Part shown: positions 41,551 through 53,560 of the stretch, in pieces
Layout: the number at the start of each line of letters is the position of its first letter
Numbering within the stretch: position 1 is the first letter of the stretch
Assembly: GCF_002105155.1 (NCBI RefSeq)
Contig: NW_019029004.1
Coordinates: 434,001-498,000, forward strand
Direction: 5' to 3'
DNA length: 64,000 nt
Source of the DNA: Lobosporangium transversale
Lineage: Eukaryota; Mortierellomycota; Mortierellomycetes; Mortierellales; Mortierellaceae
Program-made: the position numbers and the translations under genes
The notes under the pieces: generated by a model
Database searches by the model: none
Seen by the model: only the letters and a program-made list of their open reading frames with translations
Told to the model about the DNA's origin: nothing

Positions 41551-41985
41551 CTTCTCGTTTTCTTCATCCCATGTCTTATCTACTATAGTTGTGCGCAAAA
41601 CGCTGACTCGAAAGCGACTATCTTGAGAAAAGGTAAAGACTTTAGATCCTTTAAAAAAAAAACAAAAAAAAAAACTTTAACCCACAAATGCATTTTGTTT
41701 ATATTACATTTTTCATTTTATTGACTTTGTTTACCCTTTTTTTCATTATTATTACCATAAATATACACAGCCGTGTCCTATATCCTACTCCTTGAAGGCG
41801 AACTGAAGAGGTACACAGGCGGATATGATCATTCATCAAGATATGATCAACCGCTTCATAACAATAACATTAACAACACCAACAGCAGTGACAACAATAG
41901 CAACCATAGTACTAATAACAATAGTAATCATAGCAACAATCAATATCATTCGGATCCCTCTTACAGTGAGCACGATCGTCAGTAA
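40195..41985 (+). CDS. Basic helix-loop-helix transcription factor
   Basis: Three exons, 40195-41399, 41589-41632 and 41771-41985; 1464 nt, 487 aa. A long low-complexity N-terminal part (H/Q/S/P-rich, a run of ten glycines from GGA/GGAGGA repeats, a glutamine tract) precedes the bHLH domain at about residues 375-435: basic region NRRLAHILSEQKRREKIN with the H, E and R that contact E-boxes (CANNTG), helix 1 FDELKSVVP, a short loop, helix 2 KATILRKAVSYILLLEGEL. No clear leucine zipper. Both introns cut within the bHLH domain. The tail is rich in N and S. Target genes cannot be told from sequence. Confidence 0.92.
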
Positions 41986-42589
41986 TAAAGTGACATTATG
42001 TCAATCCGAACAATACATTAAAAAAAAAAAAAAGCCTTTATTCTCTCCTTCTTACTCTCTTTCTCGCTCTTTCTAGTTCTTTCTTTATAGTATACTTGTT
42101 ATAGTATACATGTGTTCGTTTATATATATATATAACATATTAAAACAAATTAATATCACATTTAAATTGAGTTTGTCATTGTTGTCATTGTTTTTTTTTT
42201 TTTTTTTTTTTTTTTTTAGTCTTAAGAATACATGTCCATTAAAGTTTGCTCGTTATTCAAGATTTTTTTTTTTTTTTTAAAAAAAACTGCATGTTCCTTT
42301 AGTTGCACTGACCAAGTAACATGCACATGTTACTTACTAAGCAAAAAACATTTGGGCGAACGAGAATATCTGAAATAGCGACCGAGTGAGTCAAGCTTTT
42401 ATTTTTTTGTTGTGTAAGCAAACACAGGAATGCTTTGCCTTGCATCATAAACAATCGATAATGCTGAACCGAACGTGTGTGTTATTTTTATTTTTATTTT
42501 TTTTTTTTGTATGTCTTTTAGTGACTATCGACAATTATTTACATCTTACAGCGAGTAGAAACACTCTCCCGTCTTCTGCTCCTTATGGA

Positions 42590-42624
<35 letters not shown>

Positions 42625-42627
42625 CCT
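41986..42627. other. Convergent spacer between bHLH and kelch genes
   Basis: 3' flanks of two convergent genes. T runs at 42193-42218, 42264-42278 and 42592-42624, an AT repeat near 42122-42133. No gene. Confidence 0.5.
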
Positions 42628-45375
42628 TCAGGGCGAAGGTCTTGTTTGAAAAGGTGCCGGCGGAGCAGGTTGTGAAGGTGGCTGTAACAGGGGTATCGCT
42701 TCAGATGTGCCTTTAAGAGTCATATTAAGCAACCCTTGAGGCTCTAGCCTTGGATAGGGTACGGCGGCAGTAGTAACAGTGGTGGCAGGATGTTGATACA
42801 TGTCAATTCCTGGTAATGGTGCTATTTCCATCCTATCACCAGGGAAAGAAAGCTCCGAAGATCGCATTAACGGACGTTGTTGATGTGATTGTTGTACATG
42901 TGTACTTGTATCACTTCCAGGAAGAGAGTCCGGCACAGAGAATGTCGCTGAATAAGTTGGTGATGGCATATAGGAGGGACTCTGGCCCTGAGAGCTGCTT
43001 CCATATTGGTGTGGCTGGAATGCACTGCCAAAAGATATGGATGATGTGTTGGAATACACCCTACTTCCAAGGTAGGAATCCCGCGGAGATGGGAACAGGT
43101 TTGATCTATTGTTGTTGTTGTTCAAGTCGGTTGAAGAGGAAGAGAAAGAAGAAACGGAGAATCCATCCAGGCTTGCTCGTAGGTTGTGTAGATGTACAAG
43201 GTCTCCATTGACGTCAGTATCTTCAGGCCCTTCAACAGTGACAGTTTGCTGCTGCTCTACATCATTGTCAGTCGATGTTTTGCCGTACACTGGCTGTCCT
43301 GCAACGGTAACCACAGACTGAAAACGGGATGTAGGAGGAACAAAATTTGAGGTTGTTGTAGCTGCTGTCTCCGTGTCGACTAGAGGATATTCCTGAGGAG
43401 CATGAACCGGACGCGGGGTTGTCAGAGGTCGAGCCACTATACCATCATTCATCACTCCAAGTTCCTGATAGGGATACTGAGCATAAGTATGAGCATGAGC
43501 TTGTATTTGGTAAGGGTTCTGATTATAGAGCTCCAAGCTCGCACCTCTTCCTGTTGTGGCATAATTTTCAAAATGCTCGGGGGCTGGCCGCTGCTGGGGA
43601 AGCTCGTAATTCCTATCAGTCCCGGCATCAGTACTAGCACTAGTCGCAATAACTGTGCCAGGTCCCGATCCAGACCCATGGTTATCCTTCATATCAGGGC
43701 TATTATTGCCACCATTATTGAGCCGATTGCTTCTGCGCTCACTATGTAGTTCATCTTCATTCTTGAGTACCGCTCCCTTGGCAAGTCTGTCTTCTTCCTC
43801 GAAACGGCGTAGTCGATTCTTTTTCTTTCGAATGTAGTAGACACTCCCTCCTCCGAACAATAATACGAGTACTACACCACCTACAATAAGCCCAATCATC
43901 AACGTCTTTGTTTTTTTGGGGGGGATAAAGATATTCACAGTGTTCCCCCATTGTTGTGCTTTCCCATCCCAGACATGGATCGATTGGTCAAGGAAGTTGT
44001 CGAGGGGAGAGCTGGGACTATAGTCCAAAGTAGTGACTCCGCCATGGAGAAAGACTTGGTCGCCCTGTCCAATCCTGACTGCACCACGGAAATTGGTGTT
44101 CCTAGGCCCACTATCGCCATTTGGGATTCCCGAAAGAGTTGACACAGAGTTCTTATCAGCATCATAAATTTCCACCCGCTGTTGCTGGGTGTCGCCAGAG
44201 CCACCAGAATTTCCGGGAAAGATACTCAAGGCAGTACGAGAAACCGCATAAGCAACCGACCCTCTGGTTGGCTTGGAAAGCGTCCGTGAGTTTCCAAACA
44301 TGACGATTGCTAATATATTCCGGAGAGTAGTTTTATAGTTTTATGTTCGTGATTAGAAATTTGAAATATTCAGGTGAATAAAAAAAAAATAAAAAAAAAA
44401 AAAAGCAAAAGCAAAACCAAATGATTTACTGTTCGAAGGAGCCTGCTGAACTGGAAAAGAGGTCACTGCGTCCCAATCCTGGATTTGTCCAGTGACCAGA
44501 GTGGAGTATCCGCCTAAAATAAGAGCACGTCCATTTCCGTAATGATCTTCTTCTGCATCCTTGTCCTGTCCAAGAATCGCCAGGGTATAGTGGCGGAACC
44601 CAGGAGGAGGTAAGATGGTTGTTACTCCATTGCCTGGGACGGGGCCCCATCCACTGGATGAGGTAGATGAGCCCGGAGGCGTTGTCTGAGGGGTTCCAAT
44701 GGCCAATGTGATGGTCCAAGTGTTGGTGTTAAGGTAATATGGTTGAGGCTGACTGTTCCAGGTCAGCGTACACATCACTAGAGCCGTAAATCCGTCTGCT
44801 AAGATCCTGGATTGGATATAAACTGGATTCAAGAACACATTGGAAGGGACGTTCGGACCAAATTTGAGGGTTGTACCGGGTGTGGTTGTATCACCCCATG
44901 TGGAGCTAGCGATATTATAGACCAATATTTGGGAACTGCCACCGACGACGACTATACGGCCGTCATCCGTTGCAAAGCAGTCAGTCCATGCAGGTGTGGC
45001 TGTGGGTGTGTCTCTGGAGAAGGTCATTGTCAAATTATTGATTTGGATGGACACAGGAGGACTGGGTAGGTCGAGCCAAGGGAGGGTTTCTGGATTCACA
45101 TTAGTGCTGAAAGGCAGTTTTAGGGATGTAAAGGTCGCATAGCTAGAAGACATTGGAGGCGTGCCTCCTAAGAAATAAAGCACGTTCCCATGCTCGACAA
45201 TGCAGTGACCTGCTCGTGGTCCAGGGCCTTTTGACTGAGCATGGACCAGGAGGGAGGAGTGGCGATGATTAGGAATTAAGGTGAAGAGCACTAAAAATAT
45301 AAAGGCATATGCTGTGCCAAGGCGAATGCGCCGTGAGCGTAAACATTGGCCTCGAGGCGGTCTAAAGGTATTCAT
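42628..45375 (-). CDS. Kelch-repeat, single-pass membrane protein
   Basis: Two exons, 44430-45375 and 42628-44309, intron 120 nt; 2628 nt, 875 aa. A hydrophobic N-terminal segment near residues 25-45 (YAFIFLVLFTLIP) is a signal peptide or anchor. The extracellular part has galactose-oxidase/kelch-type blades (GNVLYFLGG, DGRIVVVGGSSQILVYN, GRALILGGYS, DQVFLHGG and VWDGKAQQWG). A transmembrane helix at about 452-474 (LMIGLIVGGVVLVLLFGGG) is followed by a basic stop-transfer (YYIRKKKNRLRRFEEEDR) and a 400-residue S/P/Q-rich cytoplasmic tail. Such proteins are common in Mortierella-like fungi; function unknown, perhaps wall sensing or adhesion. The splice joins phase 1 codons. Start is the ATG at 45375, first after an in-frame non-ATG extension. 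Confidence 0.88.
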
Positions 45376-45764
45376 AAGGAAGAGAGCAGTGCTGAAAGAC
45401 AAAAAAGAAAAGAAAAGAAAAGAAAGAAAAAAAAGGAAAAGAGAGATTCAATGGATTGACGGGAGCACCAGGTGTAAAGGCAGAAAAGGAAAAGAGGAGG
45501 AGAGCGGAGAGAGCGGCAGGGGGGCGCAGAAGGATCGAGAGAGGGGGGGAAAAAAAAGAAGAGAAGAGTAGAAAAGCGAGAAAAACAAACATGGCTGAGT
45601 ATATTTTCCCCCCTCTCTTGAGAGCATTGTGGAGAGGAGAAAACATAGGCAGCATCCAATCATGGGGACTGAGGGTATCGGGCATGCCAATAGGAAATGG
45701 CATAAAGGCGGATGGATGTGTTTGTTTGGGTTCACAGGATTATAGAGTTACAAGGTTAGGAATG

Positions 45765-45799
<35 letters not shown>

Positions 45800-46954
45800 A
45801 ACCGGAGGACACAGAGCACAGAAGCAGAGCCGAAGAAATGTGTGGAAGGACACGGCGCGTTCCTAGGCCACATGTACCACGTGCCAAGAAAAAAGCTACA
45901 AGAAGTGACAAGAGGCGATGGAGCAAACGCGTATAGACAATGATGTATGCTGCAACATATTCGCGTAGTAGAGTGTCATTCAACACGTCACATTGTCGCG
46001 CGATTCGTTGAAATTGGAATAAAAAAGATCTACCCTGCTTGTTGGTAGATGTGTTGAGCTAGATCATGTAACCAATAGCTCGGTTAGATGTATATTTTAG
46101 TTTTTATACTATTTATATCTCTGTAATCAATTAATTGATGAATAGGATTGCTAAGCCAGACTAAAAAAAAGATTGCACAGCAGGATTCATAAGGTAAGGA
46201 GCTTCTCATTGGAGCACGTTGCCTGGTTTTAGTGTCGAGTAGTCGGCTATGATGCAGACAATTCGGATATTGACAAACGAGTTCTTGCATGGATGACATC
46301 AGTGATATAAAGAACAGATAGGACAAAGAAGGAAAGGCGGATGTACTGTGTCAGCACTTCTTTTGACCACCCTACTGCCTTTTGCAGTTCTATCAGGATG
46401 CCAATAAAAAGGGAAAGTGTATAAGAAAAAAAAAAGCGGTAGATCTCATAATTACATTTGATGCATCACATTTTAAAAAAGGGCTTCTACTTTGTTTAAA
46501 TGCAAATGCAACAATGTGGACGAGGCAATTTGATTCCTCATTGGTGCAACGCAACTCGAGTGTCCTTTTTACCCTAATGGACATGAATTTTTTTTTTTTT
46601 TGCTCTTGTCCCTGTGTCACGCACACTTTTTTTTTTTTTTTTTTTCTCTTGACTTTAAATCATTGGAATGAGAATAGGATACGAATTTCTCTCTCTTCCT
46701 TTCTTCTTTTCTTTCTTTCTTTCTTTCTTTTCAACATCATCCCTCTCTTCTTCTCGCTTTATCCTCTGTCTTTACTCCACATATCCCTGAATCTCTCCAC
46801 TATTTGATTTGTTTCATTGGACCTGGCTAGTTTTTTTTTTTTTCTTTTTTTTTTGTAAGAAAGTTGTCCAGAATTATGTGTTGCCTACTTTTGAAAAAGT
46901 TGATGGGATAAAAATGAACTTTACTTGTTACCTATAGCATGTCTATGACAATTG

Positions 46955-46989
<35 letters not shown>

Positions 46990-47467
46990 CTCTTCATTCT
47001 ACATTGAATGAAAAGGAAGACATTGCTTTGTTGTGTTTCTCATTACTTTTTTTTTTTTTTTTTTTTTTTAACGACACATTCAAATGCGACTTTGAAGCAA
47101 TTCCAGTTATTGAATGGCAAAGGAGGTGTTTTGGTTTGACTAGGAAAGGGGGATGGTGGCGGTGGCTGCTGACTTTACTATTTTTCCTTCCAGGCAGATC
47201 GTGAAAGATAGACAAAGTTGTTGTTTTTTTTTTCTTTTTGAAACATGCGACTGGGTTCCAACTGACGAAGCAAACGAAATTTGATCAGTCCTGAGTGAAA
47301 ATAAAAACAAGGATTACTTACTCCTTTTTTTACAATCTTTGTACTTTTCTCATACATCTCCCCCCTCCTTCATTAATAGATCTAATTATTCGACCGAACC
47401 TTGATCTTCAACTACTACATAACACAGGCGTATACATCAGTACAAAATTTGTTTGTGAATATATCCA
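45376..47467. other. Divergent intergenic region between kelch and PP2C genes
   Basis: Purine-rich next to 45400-45580, A run at 45768-45797, T runs at 46590-46601, 46628-46645, 46957-46989 and 47047-47069, CTTT repeats at 46700-46730. Contains the promoters of both genes. No further ORF has protein-like composition. Confidence 0.5.
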
Positions 47468-48146
47468 ATGGGTCAGACACTTTCAGCACCTATCACAGAG
47501 AAGCACTCGACTTCGGGTCACGATGAACGTCTTGCTTATGGCGCGTCATCTATGCAAGGATGGCGAATCTGTAAGACCACGACCTGATGTGGAGGATGCA
47601 AGCTTTCAATTATATTACATGCATAATATACGTTCTAAATTTGAGCCGCACGGTCTTTTACAGAAAGCTTGGAGTCCTTTTGTAACACTACTTTTTTTCT
47701 TTTCGTTTCTATATATATATAAAAAAAACTAGCAATGGAGGATGCGCACACAACCTTGCTGCAGTTAGAGAACGCCCCCAAAGGAACTTCCTTTTTCGCC
47801 GTTTATGATGGTCATGGAGGTTAGTTGCCCAATTTTCTTAGAGGCAAAAAAAAAAAAAAAAAAAAGTTTGTTTGCTTGCTTGGGAAAGAAAAAAATTCTT
47901 TCTAATAAGGCTTGATGTAACAATATTCGGCTTATTCGCAGGTCCTAATGTTGCCATGTTTAGCGGGGAGGCTTTACACAAGAAGATCGTGGCTGATTAT
48001 GCCTTCTCGAAGGGTGATTATAAAACTGCAATCAAGAATGGATTCTTGGAAATGGATCGTGCTCTTCGCCATGGTAACACCTTGAGCTATTATTGATGAC
48101 CACCTTACTCAACCTTTTTTTTTTAAGCTCTCATTTTAACCATTTT

Positions 48147-48181
<35 letters not shown>

Positions 48182-49498
48182 CTCATTGACCAATTGTCAG
48201 ATCCCGAGTATGGCTGCGATTCATCTGGATGCACCGCCATTACTGCAACCATTACAGACAATAATATACTCTATGTGGTAAGCGCTATTTCATCTTGTTT
48301 TACGGACGATGATAAGAAGTTTCGAGGATATTTGGAATTATAGTATGTTGATATAGATTTTAATGATTTTCCCTTTTTTTCCTTTTTTCCTTTTTTCTCT
48401 TTTCTTTTATTATAATAATACGGATCTAATTCTATCCAGGGAAATGCCGGTGATTCTCGTGCCGTCCTTGGCTCTAATGGAACAGCTATTGCCATGTCGA
48501 ATGACCACAAACCAATGAACAAAGGTATAGGATGCAGTATTTCTGTTTACAGTGCTGCTTTTTGTTTATTTTGTGGTAATATCAATCTACAAATCAGGTC
48601 CCTCGTCTAACCACCGATCTTTTTTTTTTTTTTCTTTTTTTCTGCAACCTTATAGCGGAAGCAGCTAGAATCGTCGCTGCAGGAGGGTTTGTTCAATATA
48701 ACAGGGTAAATGGAAACCTTGCATTATCACGAGCGTTGGGTGATTTTGAATTTAAGATGAATGCGATGCTCGGACCTGAGGAACAAATCGTCACTGGTAA
48801 GTGTTTTTTTACTATAAGGCAGGGATAGCCTTTTTTTTTTTTTTTTTTTTTCTTGTACATGAGTGTATTTCACAAAAAAAAAAAAAAAAAAAAAAAACTG
48901 ATTATCATTTATATACATTTATACCAACTACCAGCTAATCCAGCCATCAGGGAGCATAAAATAACGGATGAGGACGAGTTTTTAGTCCTTGCATGCGATG
49001 GTAAGACTTTGCAGAAACCCTTAATGTTTTTCTGGCTTGAGCTTTTGTTGTTGTTGTTGTTGTTGTTGTTGCTGTTGTTGCTATTACTCACAATGCGATA
49101 AACTGATTTGGAAACGGATAGGCATTTGGGATTGTATGAGTTCTCAGGATGTAATAACTTTTATCCGCAAGGGTATTGCCGATAAAATCCCTCTGGAAAG
49201 AATCTGCGAGATGACTATGGATCATTGTTTGGCATCTGATTGTGATATGGCATACGTTGGCTGCGATAATATGACTATTATTATTGTGGCATTTTTAAAT
49301 GGAAGGACTGTTGAAGAATGGTATGAGCATGTCAGCAACCGCGTTGCTGTACGATTGGGCCCAGAAAACCCCTCGGAGAGCCGTCCCAATGGAGACGAAG
49401 ATCCCGATGGCACGGCTGGGGATGGTCAACTGTTGCCACCGCCATCGAAAGCGGAGAGTCACCCACTCTATTATATGGACAATGTAGATATGGAGTAG
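47468..49498 (+). CDS. PP2C-type Ser/Thr protein phosphatase (PTC2/PTC3-like)
   Basis: Eight exons: 47468-47570, 47733-47819, 47942-48073, 48201-48277, 48440-48524, 48656-48796, 48935-49000, 49122-49498; 1068 nt, 355 aa. Mg/Mn-dependent phosphatase; relatives switch off MAP-kinase and checkpoint signals. Motifs in order: MGQTLS start (possible N-myristoylation glycine), [19 protein letters not shown] (metal-binding D60), [41 protein letters not shown] and CDNMTIIIV (last metal-binding D). All key aspartates are present. The C-terminal tail of about 60 residues is P/E/D-rich. Intron 7 holds a (GTT)n repeat; other introns hold long T or A runs near the acceptor. Confidence 0.94.
49046..49080 (+). 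repeat. (GTT)n microsatellite in a PP2C intron
   Basis: About eleven GTT units inside the last intron of the phosphatase gene. Confidence 0.9.
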
Positions 49499-49788
49499 GG
49501 TCTAAGAACGGGGGGATAGTGTACCCAACCGATCTGTATCATCAATCATTTCATCGGGCATATTGTTCATCATTTCATTACTTTTTTTTTTTCTTTTATC
49601 ATATTCAGTTTCACATTGTACTGTGCAAGCATATCCATGGTATCTTATTCCAATATTCAATATCCACACATGTACCCATATCAAAAGCTTTCAAAAAAAA
49701 AAAAAAATGCAAAAGCTTCATCTCTTCATTCATGTCGCCAACTGAACAGCTTTAATAGTATTAATAAAGGAAAAGAGATTATCTTGTA

Positions 49789-50791
49789 TCATGTTCGCAC
49801 AGGCTTAATGAACGAAACAGAGTACATAAATGGCAACATGGGTCCTTTGAAGTGCCATCGAATACCCTCCTCTACCTTCTCTTCAACCATATCCTTGTAC
49901 ATTTTAAAGGAATTGGAGTAAGGATATTCCTTAAACTCCGTAAGATGGAGTCCATTGGCAACGAGGGGGCCAATAACGTCTGCAAGGCCCCAACAGAATT
50001 CAATGCTCGGGTTCTTATTTTGAAAATCCTGGATACCAGTCGCATACTTGAGGTTCGGCATGAGCTCATCACCATCCTCAGGTGCAGACAATGCGACGTA
50101 GTCATTGACGCCGCCCTCCTCATGAATAGGGTTGCCTTGGCTGGAATATGGATACTCATGAACTAAGTCCGGATTGAAGATGTAGGCTGTTGGATGGAAT
50201 TCGATCAGATGATAGCGTCCTCCAGGTTTTAGAATTTTGTTCACCCCTGCGGCATATTTCTGAATAATAAAAAAAAAAAATTAACAAGTTGTTTTGTTAC
50301 AAGAGATAGATCAAGCAGTAATTTTTATGCCGCAGGTTTTTTTTTTTTTTGTATACTACCTTCAAATCTTTCAACCAATTGATGACACCGTAACTTGCAA
50401 AGACCATGTCGAATTGGTCAGGGTTTGTGACATCAAAATAATCGAAGATGTCGGCTCGAATAAATGTAGCCTCGATACCGGCATCCTTGGCCAGCTGGGT
50501 GGCAAACGCAATAGCTGTGTCACTGATGTCGATGCCGACAGGGTTCTGTGCACCTAATGTGGTGACGAGACTGAGGGTATCCTGACCAGCATTGCATTGC
50601 AGATGGCAAACTTTGAGACCAACTAGATTCCCAAGAATGTCTTTTTCTTCCTTGTAGAGCGTCGAGCCCTTATTCTTGAAAAAGAGGTGTTGGTCTACCT
50701 TGTGGCTGTTATGGGCGATGACAGCTTCGTTCCAGGATATGCGGTTCACTTCATGAGGGTTAATGCAGTTATTATTGCTTGTGGAGGACAT
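49789..50791 (-). CDS. SAM-dependent methyltransferase (class I)
   Basis: Two exons, 50360-50791 and 49789-50259; 903 nt, 300 aa. Rossmann-type methyltransferase. Motif I LKVCHLQCNAGQDTLSL (the usual GxGxG reads QCNAGQ), acidic SAM-ribose residue in PVGIDIS, motif IV FDMVFASYGVINWL, post-motif KILKPGGRYHLIEFHP. The order and the NEFHPTAY-like HLIEFHPTA region resemble small fungal/bacterial methyltransferases of the Methyltransf_11/25 type; the substrate is not evident. The single intron joins full codons (LKDLK|KYAAGV). Convergent with the PP2C gene, divergent from the nucleoside hydrolase. Confidence 0.85.
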
Positions 50792-51168
50792 TGGTAGTAA
50801 AGATTGTATGTCAAAGGAGGAGAGGAGAGTGTTTTTTACAGGACAAGGGAGGGAACGACTCTCTATTTCATTTGTTTTATACCAGTTCTAACACCCATTC
50901 TGGTGACTGTAGTTGCTCTGAGTTACTTTTTTTTTTTTTTATTTTTTTTTTGCTCCATTCAGGTCCAATAGCCGCTTCCTTTAAGCTTATTCGATTTATC
51001 CAGAGTCCAAGGATTTGAGCACCGTGGACACTCTGTGACAAAAAGCGAAGGCGTGGGAAGACTGGCTTTGCAGCTATTGGTATAAAGTTGTGGTCTATTT
51101 GATTCTGTATCCTGTTTACTCTTTGAAAAAATACATTCCATCTTTCTACTTTTGAATCTCATCCTGTC
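50792..51168. promoter_or_regulatory. Divergent promoter of methyltransferase and nucleoside hydrolase
   Basis: 377 bp separate the two start codons on opposite strands, so both promoters must lie here. A T run at 50929-50952 is the only notable element; no TATA box is obvious. Confidence 0.5.
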
Positions 51169-52769
51169 ATGAAAAAAGAAAAAACTAGCCCTTGCATCAT
51201 CGATTGCGATCCCGGCATTGATGACACCTTGGCCATTCTCCATGCTATGGGGTCACCCAAGGTGGACGTCAAGGCTATTACTCTCACCTACGGCAATACA
51301 AACCTGAATAATGTGACCAAAAACCTTTTCACTATCCTTCATATCCTCGGCAAAGAAGTGCATCCTGACCGTTTGGCGACACTGCCTGATGGACCCAACA
51401 AGGACCGATTGGAACAAATCAGGCACAAGAAACCCGTTATTTCTGTTGGTAAAGGAAATGAAAAAAAAAAAAAAAAAAAAAAAGCCAGAAGTAATATTTG
51501 AAATGTTATATACTATCCTCCCAACGAATTCTGATAAATTGAATGGTGATTTTGCTTTACTATAACAAATTTAGGTGCAGTAAAGCCCTTGGTAGTGCCT
51601 ACACAGTATGGTGAGGACTTTCATGGGCCTGATGGGTTAGGGAAACTGCATCTGAGTGATCCAGACCTTGCACCAACAGACTGGGCCGAGGTTCTTGGAT
51701 TGTTGGATCCAGATAGGCTTGGAGGAAAGATGGAGGCAGTAGCAGGAGAAGGTTTACCGACTGAAAAGCTGTTCACGCTATCCAAGACACAGGCTCATCT
51801 TGAAATTCTGCAGCAGTTGGCAGAAGCTGAGCCTCATACGATCACGATCATCGCACTGGGGCCTATGACTAACCTAGCTTTGGCCTATGAAAAGGATCCC
51901 ATTACTTTTGCTCGTTGTAAACAGGTCATTTGTATGGGTGGATGCCTTGATATGCCGGGGTAAGGAAGGAGAAAAAAAAAAAGAAAAGTTTTATCTGTAA
52001 TGACCTCCACAACGTCTCTTGCCTGCTTACCTGGTTGATGTGATGGACTAACGATGTATGTAAAACATTCCGTTGTGTAGAAATGTCACTCCAGTGGCAG
52101 AATTCAACTTCTTTTCTTGCCCTCACAGCGTTCACACAATCCTACAGGCAACAGTCAACAAAAACCCAGCGAAAGCTATCAAATTATACATGCTACCGAC
52201 TGATGGTTCGTTTTTTTTTTTTTTTTTTTTTTTTTGTTGTTGTTTATCATATCTTCACATTGCTGGCGTATAAATAAATAGAAACTACCTACAACTAACT
52301 CTTTTCTTCTGCATTGTTCACTTTTTTAATAGTTACTCATCAAGTAACATTCAGGTCTTCAGTTTTAAAAAAATACGTCAAACCCCTGGATACACCTCTC
52401 TCTAAATTCTCAACAATGTTACTTGAATACTTATTTGATTTGTTGGCTGAGAAGTTGCATTATAAGTCTATGAATCTACATGACCCTTTATGCATTGGAT
52501 TCTTTATGGATCTGGAACATGAGGACGACCTCACTGAAGTGGGCTGGCATATTGAGGAATGTGACATCCGTATCGAGAGCAATGGTTCGTTGACGCGCGG
52601 TATGCTGGTAGTGGACCGGAGAAAGAAAAGTACCAAGCCTGCACCAGGTGACATGTCACGTACACATGTGGTCCTCAAGGCTCATCCTAATCGTTATTTG
52701 AAATCCATGCTGTATGATATCTGGGGTGTCACTAACTACTTTGAAGATTACGAGCATGAAAGCGAGTAA
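51169..52769 (+). CDS. Inosine-uridine preferring nucleoside hydrolase
   Basis: Four exons, 51169-51448, 51575-51959, 52081-52205, 52333-52769; 1227 nt, 408 aa. Hydrolyses the N-glycosidic bond of nucleosides in purine/pyrimidine salvage. The calcium-binding aspartate cluster is at the N terminus (IDCDPGIDDTLAIL); later come TIIALGPMTNLALA, CMGGCLDMPGNVTPVAEFNF (the NvtpvAEFN block of the family) and LHDPLCIG with the last calcium-ligand D. About 80 residues longer than the bacterial enzymes, with an insertion around residues 95-150 rich in D, G and P (YGEDFHGPDGLGKLHL), as in fungal members. No lesion. Confidence 0.92.
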
Positions 52770-53091
52770 CATTATTCATCCTGATGGCTGTCAATAATCC
52801 AGTTTTTTTTTTTTTTTTTTTAGTGTAAATTCTCCAATAAAGTTTTTTTTCACACAGAGCACAGACTCGACTCGGATATTCGGGCGACTCAAGCCAAATA
52901 TATTCAGATATTAATGCTTCTCACGTGACTATGTTTTTTAACTGTCCTGCAAACAACAAAAAAAATTACACTGACATCAATTTTCGATCTTTTTTTTTGC
53001 CATTCTCTCTCGGCGTCTTTTTTTTTTTTTTTTTTTTTTTTTCTTCACTTCTTCTCCTCTTTTTACTCTCATACACGAATATTGTTCTGAC
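52770..53091. other. Spacer between nucleoside hydrolase and RLI1
   Basis: Tandem genes in the same direction. T runs at 52803-52820 and 53020-53042; TTTACTCTC and pyrimidine-rich sequence just before the RLI1 ATG. No gene. Confidence 0.5.
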
Positions 53092-53526
53092 ATGTCTGAA
53101 AATCAAGAACTTACCCGTGTGGCCATTGTCAACAATGACAAGTGCAAGCCAAAGAAGTGTAGGCAGGAGTGCAAGAAATCTTGCCCTGTCGTCAAAATGG
53201 GTAAGGCAGCAGCATATGCATGGCAGCCTGCTTACTCATGAAGCAATGGTTACCATCACCAATTCCAACATCCTTGAGGGACGGCTATGTAAACACTATA
53301 TGATTCCTCAGCAATACAATTCTCAGTAATCGCGAACACTTTCCAATGCTAAACGTAATCAATGTGGATGACATTTTGCCCAAATCCTTACCTGTACCTC
53401 ACACACACAGTTGCTCTTCTGTTGTTTGTCCTTCCACTTTCCCTCTCTCTTCCACGCCCTATCTATCCTTTCACTTTTCTAAGCGAAGTAAAACAAAACA
53501 GAACAAAGCAGAGCAAAACAATACAA

Positions 53527-53560
<34 letters not shown>

